A DNA stretch of 64,000 nt from Ligilactobacillus ruminis DSM 20403 = NBRC 102161 (lineage in GTDB: Bacteria > Bacillota > Bacilli > Lactobacillales > Lactobacillaceae). The first letter of the stretch is position 1. Each line of letters opens with the position of its first letter. The stretch is from positions 1-64,000 of the forward strand of contig NZ_FOPI01000006.1 in the NCBI RefSeq assembly GCF_900113455.1. The letters are read 5' to 3'. Of the stretch, positions 28,835 through 37,663 are shown in pieces. Below the pieces are notes generated by a model, which did no database searches, was not told the DNA's origin, and worked only from the letters and a program-made list of their open reading frames with translations. A program made the translations under genes and the position numbers.

Positions 28835-31800
28835 ATGGAAAGTAATTTTGAGTTTTTAAAGGGCGATACTGATACGATTGACTTATATAAAACTGCAAGA
28901 GAGATTGAAGAAAATTATTGCAAAGAAAGATATGACGTGGAAAATATTTTGATTCGCAAAGTGCTTGAGCAGGTCGTCAAAATGGTGTTGGACTTCAATT
29001 ATATTAATGTTCACGAAAGTTCAACGTTCAATGACTGTCTGCGCACCTCAAAAAATCATTCTTTTATACCATCAAAAATATTGAAACAATTCTATGAGTT
29101 AAAGAATATCGGGAATGATTCTGTTCACAATATCGTGGAATATTCTCATAGCGAAGCTTTAGAAAACATTAAAAAATTTCATGAAATTATGGTATGGTTT
29201 GCCACTGAATATACCGAACAAAGACCGAGGGTTGAAGATTTTAAAGAGCCTAAACTAAAAGCTGACTATAATCCCTTTGAAAGAAAAGTCATCTACGTTC
29301 AAACGGCGAACGGAAATTCTGATGAATGGCCCGCTTATAAAGGGGCGGAAAAAATCGGAGATGCCACAATTAAAGATCCTGAAACCGATAATACCCCTAA
29401 TAGTCAAGATCTGAGGAACGCAGCTAAAAAGCGAGTTGCGGATTACATGGGAACGGCCGGTGTTCCCTACAATATTGAATGGGCAGAATTGGCTTGCTGC
29501 AAGGTTAACAAAACATGGTTCAGGGATTATGACGTTCATGATGTTTTAGAGCGATCAGGCGTAAAAAGAAATCCCAAACTTGGCAGAGAATGGTTCTTGA
29601 CAGATTTAGAAACGGCTAAAGCAGCTATCAAGGCTGTTAAAGAAGGTCGAAAATCTTTGGAGGATTTGTCAAAAGTTCAAGACGGAAAAAAGTTTGCTAT
29701 CAAGCTTCGTCCGGAACAAAAGGACGCAGTCAATAAAACAGTGAAAGTTTTCAAAAAAGATAACAAAATGTTATGGAATGCCAAGATGAGGTTTGGTAAG
29801 ACGTTGTCGGCCTTATATCTTATTAAAAAAGAAAAATATCAACATGTTTTGATCATGACTGATCGTCCGGCAGTTGATGATAGCTGGTTTGAAGATTTTC
29901 GCAAGATGAATATGAATGAAGAAGGATATGCCTATGGTTCAAAAAATAATGGTGAGCCAATCAGCTGTCTTCAAAAAAGCAATAAGCCGTTTATTTATTT
30001 TGCAAGTATCCAAGATTTGAGGGGGTCAGAGATTTTTGGCGGAAAAACCGGTGATAAAAATCGTGAATTTGCTGAAATTGACTGGAATTTAATAATTGTT
30101 GATGAAGCTCACGAAGGAGCACAAACGGATCTGGCCAAAAATGTGATCAACGGAGTGAAAAATGAAAACACCAAGATTTTGGAACTTTCCGGGACACCGT
30201 TCAACATTATGGGCAATTACGATGAAGACCATATTTATACTTGGGATTACGTGATGGAACAAGAAGCTAAATGTGGTTGGGAAAAAGAACACCCTGACGA
30301 AAAAAATCCTTATGAGAACCTTCCAAAGGTTTTAATGTATACTTTTGACATTGCCGAGCAGTTTCGCGACAAAAATTACACCGACCTTTTGGACAAATCT
30401 TTTAACTTCAAAGAGTTTTTCAGGACGGATGATGAAGGAGAATTTGTTCATAAACAAGATGTCATTAAATTCTTGGATAACATTACTTCGCCTGACGAAA
30501 AGACCAATTACCCATTCTCTACTCAAAAATTCAGAGAAAATTTGCGGCACACGCTTTGGATCCTGCCAGGAGTCAAAGAAGCCAATGCTTTGGAAAAGCT
30601 GATGAAAAAACACCAGGTTTTTGGATTCGGCTATAATATCGTTAATGTCGTCAAAGATGACAAGTCAGACAACGTTGAAACATCAAATGCCAACGATCTG
30701 AAAAAAGTTCGCGATGCAATCGGGAACGATCCTTCAGCAACTCGGACCATAACTTTGACCGTTAGAAAATTAACTACGGGCGTTAACGTTCCGGAATGGA
30801 CAGGGGTTGTTTTTCTGTCCAATACGACTAGCGCAATGCAATATCTACAGGCGGCATTTCGTGCTCAGACGCCATTTTTTGATGAGAAGATGGGGAGAAA
30901 GGCTGAATGTTTCATCTTTGATTTTGCTCCTGATCGAGCATTGACGGTTATGGCAGAATCCTCTCGGTTAAATACAGGGGTCGGCAAGAAAACATCTGCC
31001 GTTCAAAAAGAACAGATGGCCAAGCTTTTGAACTTTTTGCCGATCATCGGCGAATCAGGCAACGGAATGAAACGATACGAAGTTGACAGTCTGTTGACCA
31101 AAATCAAGCGAGTCTATGCCGAAAAAGCAGTTAAAACCGGTTTTGATGATGACTCTTTGTATTCAGACAATCTTCTGACTTTGAACGATGCCGATTTGAA
31201 AGAGTTTAATAAATTGAAAGCCATCGTAGGGACGACTAATAAGGAAAAGAGCCCAATCAAAATTGACGTTAACAAGCAGGGACTTTCTGACGAGGAATAC
31301 GACCAGGCTGAACGAGGCAAAAAGAAGAAACCGAGGGAGCGGACACCAGAAGAAATCGCCGCCATGGAAAAGATGAAGGAATTAAAGAAACAGCGTAAGG
31401 CAATGATTTCAATTTTGCGTTCTGTTTCTATCCGGATTCCGATGATGATTTATGGGATGGATATTGATATTCAAGACGGCGTCAATATGAAAAAGTTTGT
31501 CAAGCTCGTTGATGATGTTTCTTGGACTGAATTCATGCCAAAAGGCGTTACCAAAGAATTATTCCTGGCTTTTTCCAAGTATTATGATCAAGAGGTATTC
31601 GTTGAAGCCGGAAGAATTATCAGGCGGAAAGTCAAAAAACTCGATTCTTTGGATCCAATCGATCGAACGGAGAAGCTGGCAGAAATATTTGGCTCCTTCC
31701 GTAACCCTGACAAGGAAACGGTTCTTACTCCATGGCGCGTGGTAAACATGCAGCTTGGTAAGACCATCGGCGGATACTCGTTTTATGATGAAGATTACAG

Positions 31801-33229
31801 GCAGACAACAGTTGATGGAAAGAGTGCTGCTCACTGGATTCAAACAAATTACACCGATAACGTTTTCAATTCTAATGCTCATATTCTGGAAATCAACGCC
31901 AAAACGGGTTTGTATCCGCTTTATGCGGCCACTTCACTGTATTTTAAAGAATTCGAAAAACTTAATGAGGAAAAAGCGGGCAAATTTACTCCCGAAGAAG
32001 AGTTCTTTTTGTGGAAGAAAATTCTTCGAGAAAATATTTTTGTCATTGCCAAAACACCGATGGCAAAGGCAATCACGAACCGCACGCTTTCCGGGTACCA
32101 GCATTTGGATACTAATGTTGAGTATATTGAAAATATTGTGGAGGATTCTAAGGAAAACTCGTCAAAAGAAGCTAAACTAGTAAGAAGTAGGTTTAATAAT
32201 ATGAAATTTGATGTAGTAATCGGAAATCCGCCATATACAGAAAAAGACGGAGGAGCTGGATCAAGTGGCAGTCCAATTTATCAAAACTTTGTCGAGTTAT
32301 CTAAAAAGCTGGATCCAAAATATATTAGCTTAATCACACCAAGTAGATGGTTTGTTGGAGGAAAAGGCCTGGATGATTTTAGAGATAGTATGTTAAAAGA
32401 CAATCAAATCAAAGAATTGCATGATTGGCTGACACCACAAGATATATTTCCGAGAACAAACATTCGAGGAGGGGTTTCTTTCTTTTTGTGGGAAAAAGGA
32501 TATGATAATTCTAATGAAGGTGTCAGAGTTGTAACCTACAAAGATAATAAAATTGTGTCTGATTGTTTTAGAAATATGAAAATTGACGATATCGATGTAT
32601 TTATCAGAGATAAAGTTGGATATGACTTCGTTTCAAATAATGTAAAGTTGTTGAAAGAAGATAATTTTTCTCTTCACATGTCGTCACGTAAGCCATATGG
32701 ACTGGATACATCTTTTAATAAAAAAGGAAAATTATCCGATAGCAAAATCGGAATGAATGATCCTTTGTTGTGCTATGCAAATAATGGCAAGGTTGGATTT
32801 TTGGAAAGAGATAAAATAAGCCAAGGTTTTGATTCTATTGACGCATGGAAAGTTTTGACGACTCGTGCAAACAATGTCGGAACAGAATTAAATGATGATA
32901 ACGTTAACACGATTATTGCATCACCAGGAACAGTATGTACAGAAACATATTTAGTAGTTGGCGCAGACTTAAATTTAGATAGTGCGAGTTCTAAAAACTT
33001 AAGTAAATACATGAAAACTAAATTTTTCAGATTTTTACACGGGCTAATGAAGGGTGGACAAGATGCATCTCTTAAAACTTTTAAGCTTATTCCAATGCAA
33101 GACTTTACGTGTGAATCTGATATAAAATGGGATCTTTCAATAGATGAAATTAACAGGCAGTTGTTTAGAAAGTATGGTTTAAACGAGGAAGAATGTAATC
33201 ACATCAACACATCAATTAAGGAGATGTGA
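28835..33229 (+). CDS. restriction-modification protein: GIY-YIG-like nuclease, SF2 helicase, N6-adenine methyltransferase catalytic half
   Basis: 1464 residues from ATG 28835 (GGGGTG 7 bases upstream; an ATG at 28799 has no such site). The first ~130 residues look like a DUF4145 helical domain. About 148-252 resembles a T5orf172-type GIY-YIG nuclease (VIYVQT, KIGDAT, YDVHDVLE, GREWF). SF2 helicase follows: WNAKMRFGKT near 317, VDEAHEG near 421, LSGTPFN, and TTGVNVPEW. The C-terminal third has VIGNPPYTE near 1129, the catalytic motif of Eco57I-like adenine methyltransferases, then a likely target-recognition region. No AdoMet-binding motif I is seen in this chain; it is in the next gene. The layout recalls single-chain type I/ISP enzymes but with the methyltransferase divided. 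Confidence 0.75.
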   Translation: MESNFEFLKGDTDTIDLYKTAREIEENYCKERYDVENILIRKVLEQVVKMVLDFNYINVHESSTFNDCLRTSKNHSFIPSKILKQFYELKNIGNDSVHNIVEYSHSEALENIKKFHEIMVWFATEYTEQRPRVEDFKEPKLKADYNPFERKVIYVQTANGNSDEWPAYKGAEKIGDATIKDPETDNTPNSQDLRNAAKKRVADYMGTAGVPYNIEWAELACCKVNKTWFRDYDVHDVLERSGVKRNPKLGREWFLTDLETAKAAIKAVKEGRKSLEDLSKVQDGKKFAIKLRPEQKDAVNKTVKVFKKDNKMLWNAKMRFGKTLSALYLIKKEKYQHVLIMTDRPAVDDSWFEDFRKMNMNEEGYAYGSKNNGEPISCLQKSNKPFIYFASIQDLRGSEIFGGKTGDKNREFAEIDWNLIIVDEAHEGAQTDLAKNVINGVKNENTKILELSGTPFNIMGNYDEDHIYTWDYVMEQEAKCGWEKEHPDEKNPYENLPKVLMYTFDIAEQFRDKNYTDLLDKSFNFKEFFRTDDEGEFVHKQDVIKFLDNITSPDEKTNYPFSTQKFRENLRHTLWILPGVKEANALEKLMKKHQVFGFGYNIVNVVKDDKSDNVETSNANDLKKVRDAIGNDPSATRTITLTVRKLTTGVNVPEWTGVVFLSNTTSAMQYLQAAFRAQTPFFDEKMGRKAECFIFDFAPDRALTVMAESSRLNTGVGKKTSAVQKEQMAKLLNFLPIIGESGNGMKRYEVDSLLTKIKRVYAEKAVKTGFDDDSLYSDNLLTLNDADLKEFNKLKAIVGTTNKEKSPIKIDVNKQGLSDEEYDQAERGKKKKPRERTPEEIAAMEKMKELKKQRKAMISILRSVSIRIPMMIYGMDIDIQDGVNMKKFVKLVDDVSWTEFMPKGVTKELFLAFSKYYDQEVFVEAGRIIRRKVKKLDSLDPIDRTEKLAEIFGSFRNPDKETVLTPWRVVNMQLGKTIGGYSFYDEDYRQTTVDGKSAAHWIQTNYTDNVFNSNAHILEINAKTGLYPLYAATSLYFKEFEKLNEEKAGKFTPEEEFFLWKKILRENIFVIAKTPMAKAITNRTLSGYQHLDTNVEYIENIVEDSKENSSKEAKLVRSRFNNMKFDVVIGNPPYTEKDGGAGSSGSPIYQNFVELSKKLDPKYISLITPSRWFVGGKGLDDFRDSMLKDNQIKELHDWLTPQDIFPRTNIRGGVSFFLWEKGYDNSNEGVRVVTYKDNKIVSDCFRNMKIDDIDVFIRDKVGYDFVSNNVKLLKEDNFSLHMSSRKPYGLDTSFNKKGKLSDSKIGMNDPLLCYANNGKVGFLERDKISQGFDSIDAWKVLTTRANNVGTELNDDNVNTIIASPGTVCTETYLVVGADLNLDSASSKNLSKYMKTKFFRFLHGLMKGGQDASLKTFKLIPMQDFTCESDIKWDLSIDEINRQLFRKYGLNEEECNHINTSIKEM

Positions 33230-33231
33230 TT

Positions 33232-33975
33232 ATGGAATATGAACAGATAAAAAGTAATGAAAGAGTTAAGAATTATGGTGAAGTTTTTACTCCCCCAAAA
33301 ACAGTCAATAAAATGTTAAATCTTTCTGGGATAAAAGAACATACCGAATTGCTTACGTCCACCTTCCTTGAACCCTCTGCTGGTGAGGGAGCCTTTTTGA
33401 CTGAACTTTTGCACCGGAAAATGATTGTGGCTTTTGAAGATAGTTCAACTTTAGAAGAGTATGAAGATAATTGTTTGATTGCTCTTTCAACTTTATATGG
33501 GATTGAGTTGATGGAAGATAATGTTGAAATGCTGGTTATGAAGATGAACGATGTATTCCAACGTTGCTACCGTGAAGGATTGTCCAAATTTTTCGGAAAG
33601 GAAAACATGGATGTTGTTCGAAGCGCCATGGTGATTATTCAAGCCAATATGGTTCAGGGAAATACCCTGACAAAATTAGATGGAAACGGAAATCCCTTGA
33701 TTTTTAGCGAATGGAAGCTTCCTCCTAAAAAGAAGGGGAAACGGCAGATGGTTCAACGTTTGGAATATACCTTCCAAGAAATTATCGATGGTTCGGATGA
33801 ATCGGCAGGAAAGCTCAATCATGAAGGGACAACCGTAGTCAAAGAATATAGTCTGTTTGATTTTGACTATGAGGGTAATAAATTTCCCGATGATGAGGAC
33901 GAAATAGACAAAAAAATCAGCTACGTTCCTGTCAGGATAACGGAAGTATATAAAAAATTGACTAAAGTTGAGTGA
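33232..33975 (+). CDS. AdoMet-binding half of an N6-adenine methyltransferase
   Basis: 247 residues from ATG 33232 (AAGGAG 8 bases upstream); a GTG at 33226 is too close to that site. NYGEVFTPPKTVNKML is motif X and FLEPSAGEGAFLTELL motif I (AdoMet binding); YGIELMEDNVEML matches motif II, and IIQANMVQGNTL the strand before motif IV. The NPPY motif itself is missing and lies in the preceding protein. The pair should therefore form one methyltransferase from two chains, with the order of halves reversed in the operon. The upstream stop is 2 bases before, so expression is coupled. Confidence 0.72.
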   Translation: MEYEQIKSNERVKNYGEVFTPPKTVNKMLNLSGIKEHTELLTSTFLEPSAGEGAFLTELLHRKMIVAFEDSSTLEEYEDNCLIALSTLYGIELMEDNVEMLVMKMNDVFQRCYREGLSKFFGKENMDVVRSAMVIIQANMVQGNTLTKLDGNGNPLIFSEWKLPPKKKGKRQMVQRLEYTFQEIIDGSDESAGKLNHEGTTVVKEYSLFDFDYEGNKFPDDEDEIDKKISYVPVRITEVYKKLTKVE

Positions 33976-34240
33976 GGCTGGGAAAGACTATGCCTCAAAC
34001 TAAAAAACTTGGATGATGCTGGGGAAAAAGCCTCTTTTCTCTCTTGAATTAAACGAAAAGCCGAACGAAGGCGGTCGATTTGCGACTGACTTTGTCCGGC
34101 TTTTTTTAATTTCCAATGAATAAAAACTACTTTTTTCAAGCATCAGTACTGCTCAATCAATCTTAGCCAAGATCTCACTCAAATTTACGGACAAAGTGCC
34201 ATTTTTGGCTGATTTGTCCGTAAGCATTTTTTTCATGATA
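33966..34240 (+). repeat. conserved intergenic repeat, copy C (partial)
   Basis: Shares GAGGCTGGGAAA, CTCTCTTGAATTAAACG and TTTACGGACAAAGTGCCATTTTTG with copy A at 7432-7600. A hairpin (AAGCCG ... CGGCTT plus seven T, 34054-34109) terminates the methyltransferase operon. No gene is supported in it. Confidence 0.55.
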
Positions 34241-34288
34241 AATTCCTCCAATCTATCTATAATTTTGAATATAAATTCTTTTCCAACA

Positions 34289-34621
34289 TTAACGGTAAGT
34301 TGAAAAATAATGCGTTAGCTTGCCATTATTAACGATGAAGTCATCAAGCATTGATTTTCCGTTGTAGTAAACTTGTTGAGCGTAGAAATAAAACGCTACT
34401 ATTTTTTGAGCATATTCGTCTTGATTAGTATTATTTAACCCCTGTAACTTGAATGATTCAGCTAAAGATTCGCTGTAAAAGTCACGTTTTGTTTTGTCTG
34501 ATAAATTTAGTCTTACTTTGTCTGCTACATACGCACGTTTAGCAGGTGTATCAAAGATTCGATTCATTTTTTGTACCTCAGTTTGAACATGAGGTGGTGT
34601 TACAAAAATTTTTGTGTTCAT
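34289..34621 (-). CDS. unknown protein, 110 residues
   Basis: Not recognised. Real-gene support is a clear GGAAGGAG ribosome site 7 bases before the ATG. The product is hydrophilic and mostly helical, with TPAKRAYVADKVRLNLSDKTKRD near residue 25 and a Tyr/Phe-rich stretch (KIVAFYFYAQQVYY) near 80. No signal peptide or membrane helix. It lies in the rpsI island, opposite to the restriction genes and next to three iteron-like repeats; a replication, toxin-antitoxin or maintenance role would only be a guess. Confidence 0.5.
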   Translation of the reverse strand: MNTKIFVTPPHVQTEVQKMNRIFDTPAKRAYVADKVRLNLSDKTKRDFYSESLAESFKLQGLNNTNQDEYAQKIVAFYFYAQQVYYNGKSMLDDFIVNNGKLTHYFSTYR

Positions 34622-34725
34622 TTAGTTTTCTCCTTCCTATATTTTGGCTTTTTCTTGTGTGTCACAATATTACAATGGTGAAGCTCTACTCATAAACAAC
34701 CTCCTTCGAATCGGTATTTTGACAC

Positions 34726-34894
34726 GCATTTTCTTAGGCTAACCTAATGATTAAAATTTTAACAGCTTATTAAGCTGCTAAATAGAGTTATCTTAATTAT
34801 TGTCGCGCATTCTACTAGGCTAACCTACGATAATAGTATAAATCTTTTTCGAATACTTTGCAAGTATTAACTCGCATTCTACTAAGCTGACCTA
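34726..34894 (+). repeat. three iteron-like direct repeats
   Basis: A 22-base unit CGCATTcTACTAGGCTAACC (plus TA) occurs at 34726-34747, 34806-34827 and 34873-34894 with a few substitutions, spaced 80 and 67 bases. A TTAGGCTAC remnant lies near 35380. They lie in AT-rich DNA between the two unknown genes. Spacing near multiples of the helix turn suits binding sites of a Rep- or operator-type protein. Confidence 0.65.
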
Positions 34895-35317
34895 AAGCAA
34901 ATCTTTTTCTATTTTTTGAATATATAAGTATTTCAACATCAACTTGACAGAAAAAGCCCTATATAAACGCATATTCCATTGCTCAGATAAGGTTGTTGTA
35001 ATTTTATCTATTAATTCGCTTGTGTCATCTGTAAGCTTAAATTTTATCGTTCCGCCTTTAAGTTTGTCAATATTACTATTCAAAAAAATATCCTGCTCTT
35101 GTGAATAAACAACTTTATGATCTAAAACGTCTTTGAAGTTTACGCTATCTATATCATTACCTATTTCTTTTGCTGCTTCATCTAAGATGTAACCATACTC
35201 AATACCACCAGTTTCAAAGCTTTCAAATTGATTATCGATTTTTTTACTATAATAATCTTTTAAAATAAGCAAATAGCATTTTGCTTCATATCCAGTCCTA
35301 AATTGTTTTACTTTCAT
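34892..35317 (-). CDS. unknown protein, 141 residues
   Basis: Not recognised. GAGGAG lies 7-8 bases upstream of the ATG. Predicted as alternating helices and strands; DKLKGGTIKFKLTDDTSELIDKI near residue 82 and a basic C-terminal helix (RLYRAFSVKLMLKYLYIQKIEKDLL region). No Cys-based motif, membrane helix or signal peptide. Faces the same way as the 110-residue gene and is separated from it by the iteron-like repeats, one of which covers its stop codon. Confidence 0.5.
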   Translation of the reverse strand: MKVKQFRTGYEAKCYLLILKDYYSKKIDNQFESFETGGIEYGYILDEAAKEIGNDIDSVNFKDVLDHKVVYSQEQDIFLNSNIDKLKGGTIKFKLTDDTSELIDKITTTLSEQWNMRLYRAFSVKLMLKYLYIQKIEKDLL

Positions 35318-35564
35318 TTTATCACTCCTCGTATTATTTTATAAAAATCAAATTTTAGTTTGGCTTTTTTTAGTATTTTTTTAGGCTACACCAATTGTAT
35401 GAATATCTTTTGTATTTGTCAAATCAAGTCTAATTTATTGTAGCAAATCACATCTAAATTCTTCCATTTTCATCAAATACAATCCACTTAATAATTCTAA
35501 AATCGTTGATATAAGTGGATATTCAAGTATATCGAACACACCAATATTTCAAAATTATTGCTCA
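35318..35564. other. AT-rich noncoding end of the rpsI island
   Basis: No gene is supported. Contains a remnant of the iteron unit, a CCACTTA ... TAAGTGG inverted repeat around 35487-35517 and A/T tracts. It ends at the right boundary repeat. Confidence 0.5.
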
Positions 35565-35627
35565 AAGCGTTAATTTTCGATTATCGCAAGGAAAAAGCAC
35601 TCGCTCTATGGGGGCGGGTGCTTTTTT
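35565..35627 (+). repeat. island boundary direct repeat, right copy (att-like) with terminator
   Basis: Copy of the rpsI end: the last codon area, stop, spacer and the GCACTCGC / GCGGGTGC terminator, one A shorter than the left copy. Beyond it the sequences differ. Confidence 0.75.
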
Positions 35628-35810
35628 GGCGTGTTTGGGGATGCGCTGGTGATTCGGCAACGAGTGGGCAACTTTTCGTAAAAGCATATTCCCTTACCAA
35701 CATTTTACCAACTCTGTACATAAAAAGAGCCGAATTCCATAGTATAATTTCCTTTGGAAACTATTTTTTAATTTCAGTTTCGAAAAGATGCTTTGGAAGG
35801 GGTACATGAT

Positions 35811-36776
35811 TTGAACGAAGTAAGGATGGTTCCGTTCAAGGACGAGGACTGTGAACGTTTTATGGAGCAGGAAGTCAAGCCGTGGATTGAAGAAAACGTC
35901 ACGGATTTTGCGTTTGACAGCTATGACGGAAAAAAGCTTCAAGCATACTGTGCGATTCCGGAAAAACCAAAAAAAGCGCTTGTTTTCGTGCATGGTTTTT
36001 GCGAATTTTTTGGCAAGTATCACGAGCTGTTTTACGATTTTTATCATGCGGGATATGCCGTGTTCTTCTATGAGCAGCGGGGATTCGGGAAGTCTTTGCG
36101 CGAAGTTTCGGACAAGGATGCGGTTTACGTCGGAAATTTTGCCGAGTATGTCGAAGACTTGAAATTGTTTACCGATGAGGTTTCCAAAATGATGGGAAAA
36201 AAGCTTGAGTTGATGTTGTTTGCGCACTCGATGGGCGGCTGCGTCGGTGCGCTGTATTTGGAAAAATACCCGGAAACGTTCAAAAAAGCAGTGCTGAGCT
36301 CGCCGATGATGAGGATGGCACTTGATCCGCGGTTAAAAAAGGTCGCCAGGCCGCTCTGCCTGGTGCAAAAAGCTCTTCATCGCGCCAAGCGACTGGCAAT
36401 CGGACAGGAAAGATTCGACGAACGGCCTGATTTCAAGAACAGCTGCGCGTTGTCCGAGGCGCGCTATTCGTATCAGTTCAAGCAGCGCCTGAAAAATGCA
36501 GAGTATCAAACGAACGGCGCGACCTATTCATGGGTTTTGGCAGCGCTGAACGCGGAAAAACAGCTCATGCAAAATGCAGGCAGGATCAAATGTCCCGTGC
36601 TGCTTTGTTCGTCAGGGAACGATGCGATGGTTGACGTTTCGGGGCAAACGGAATTTGCCGAGAAAAGCAAATTCGTCAGACTCAAGCAGTTTCCTGAAGC
36701 AAAGCACGAATTGTTCAACTGTTCGGCTGAAATTCTGGAAGAATACTATGCGACTTTGCTGAAATTTTACGAATAA
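35811..36776 (+). CDS. alpha/beta hydrolase, lysophospholipase/monoacylglycerol lipase-like
   Basis: 321 residues from TTG 35811; GGAAGGGG ends 8 bases upstream. A TTG 18 bases earlier in frame overlaps that site and is rejected. VFVHGFCEFFGKY near residue 60 is the oxyanion strand, FAHSMGGC near 142 the nucleophile elbow with Ser, and KHELFN near the C-terminus the catalytic His. The size and the HGFCE form fit the Hydrolase_4 (PldB/MGL) group, which cleaves monoacylglycerols or lysophospholipids; cytosolic. The substrate is inferred only. Confidence 0.8.
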   Translation: MNEVRMVPFKDEDCERFMEQEVKPWIEENVTDFAFDSYDGKKLQAYCAIPEKPKKALVFVHGFCEFFGKYHELFYDFYHAGYAVFFYEQRGFGKSLREVSDKDAVYVGNFAEYVEDLKLFTDEVSKMMGKKLELMLFAHSMGGCVGALYLEKYPETFKKAVLSSPMMRMALDPRLKKVARPLCLVQKALHRAKRLAIGQERFDERPDFKNSCALSEARYSYQFKQRLKNAEYQTNGATYSWVLAALNAEKQLMQNAGRIKCPVLLCSSGNDAMVDVSGQTEFAEKSKFVRLKQFPEAKHELFNCSAEILEEYYATLLKFYE

Positions 36777-36780
36777 AGCG

Positions 36781-36826
36781 AAAAACCCGGATGATTTGCA
36801 ATTTACTGGAAATCATCTGGGTTTTT
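36781..36826. terminator. terminator behind the hydrolase
   Basis: AAAAACCCGGATGATTTGCA pairs with AATCATCTGGGTTTTT. It is the same hairpin type as in intergenic repeats A and B. Confidence 0.75.
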
Positions 36827-36888
36827 GAGCAGTGGATGCGCAGCACTGAATTTGGCAAAAAATGCCGGACCGCCCTGTTCGGCTTTTT

Positions 36889-36999
36889 TTATGCCTTGAT
36901 TTTTATCTTGCCTGCAAACGAATAGCCGAAACCGCGGTTGGTTTTGATCCACAAAGGCGTGTTCGGATCGTCTACAGCAAAAACGGTCATCTGGTTGAA
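36889..36999 (-). pseudogene. fragment of an OmpR-family response regulator C-terminus
   Basis: The minus strand reads NQMTVFAVDDPNTPLWIKT then NRGFGYSFAG and a stop. That is the wing of an OmpR-type winged helix (the IKT-RG-GY-F pattern). Upstream the frame meets a stop at once and no receiver domain is nearby, so only about 37 codons remain of a two-component regulator gene. Confidence 0.65.
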
Positions 37000-37032
37000 T
37001 TAAACGACAAACAGTAGTTTTGAATACCCGAA

Positions 37033-37066
37033 AAAAGCTCGCGACACCCCTAGGTCGCGAGCTTTT
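37033..37066 (-). terminator. terminator of the minus-strand acetyltransferase
   Basis: AAAAGCTCGCGAC and GTCGCGAGCTTTT form a 13-bp perfect stem that overlaps the stop codon region; T-run on the minus strand. Confidence 0.8.
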
Positions 37067-37610
37067 AGTCTGCTTCGATTTTTTTGATGACTTTGGCAGG
37101 ATTGCCGACTGCGATCACGTTTTCCGGAATGTTTGCCGTGACGACCGAACCTGCTCCGATGATGCTGTTTTTGCCGATCGTGACTCCGCCCCAGATGGTC
37201 ACGTTTCCGCCGAGCCAGACGCCGTCTTCGATCACGACCGGTTTGGCGTAGCGTTTTTTTTGTCTTCTGAGTTCTTTGTCTTTCGGGCAGAATTCAGTGA
37301 AGATGCCTGTTCTCGGCGCAATGTTGACGTTGTTTCCGATTGTGATTTCCGCCATGTCCTGAAGCGTAACGTCATGGTTCAAAAATACCTCATCGCCAAG
37401 TTCAATCCTTGAACCCAAAAAGCAGCGGAAATTCGGTTCAACGTAGGGATCTCTGCCGACTTTTTTGAGCAGCGCGTTAAGCAATGCTTCATCATAAAAA
37501 TTTTCTTGATTGACTTTTTCGTTGTATTCAACGCACAATTTTTGTGCTCTTTGCTTTGCCTGGATGATTTTTTCATCCTTAAGGCTGTAGTAATTTTCCA
37601 TAGTCATCAC
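37065..37610 (-). CDS. sugar O-acetyltransferase (maltose acetyltransferase type)
   Basis: 181 residues. Maa-type N-terminal helices (1-60), then a left-handed beta-helix of hexapeptide repeats: ITIGNNVNIAPRTG, VVIEDGVWLGGNVTIWGGV and IGKNSIIGAGSVVTANIP. The His normally used for catalysis (GHPID in LacA/Maa) is not visible; the corresponding loop is TEFCPKDKELR, as in several relatives with other residues. Acetyl-CoA-dependent O-acetylation of a sugar is the family role. Divergent from a paralogue 53 bases away. Confidence 0.75.
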   Translation of the reverse strand: MMTMENYYSLKDEKIIQAKQRAQKLCVEYNEKVNQENFYDEALLNALLKKVGRDPYVEPNFRCFLGSRIELGDEVFLNHDVTLQDMAEITIGNNVNIAPRTGIFTEFCPKDKELRRQKKRYAKPVVIEDGVWLGGNVTIWGGVTIGKNSIIGAGSVVTANIPENVIAVGNPAKVIKKIEAD

Positions 37611-37635
37611 CTCAAATTATATTTTATCAAAAAAC

Positions 37636-37644
37636 TGTTATAAT
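37636..37644 (+). promoter_or_regulatory. extended -10 for the plus-strand acetyltransferase
   Basis: TGTTATAAT, a perfect extended -10, lies in the 53-base gap between the divergent acetyltransferase genes, with AGAGGAA just before the ATG at 37664. Confidence 0.45.
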
Positions 37645-37663
37645 TAAAAAAGAGGAATTTGCA

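Noticed and set aside
28835-33975. BREX, DISARM or classical three-gene type I system
   Set aside because: No PglZ, BrxC, DrmA or separate specificity subunit is present; the domains are on one chain plus the small partner.
34726-34894. CRISPR array
   Set aside because: Only three imperfect units with spacers of unequal length, AT-rich and without cas genes.
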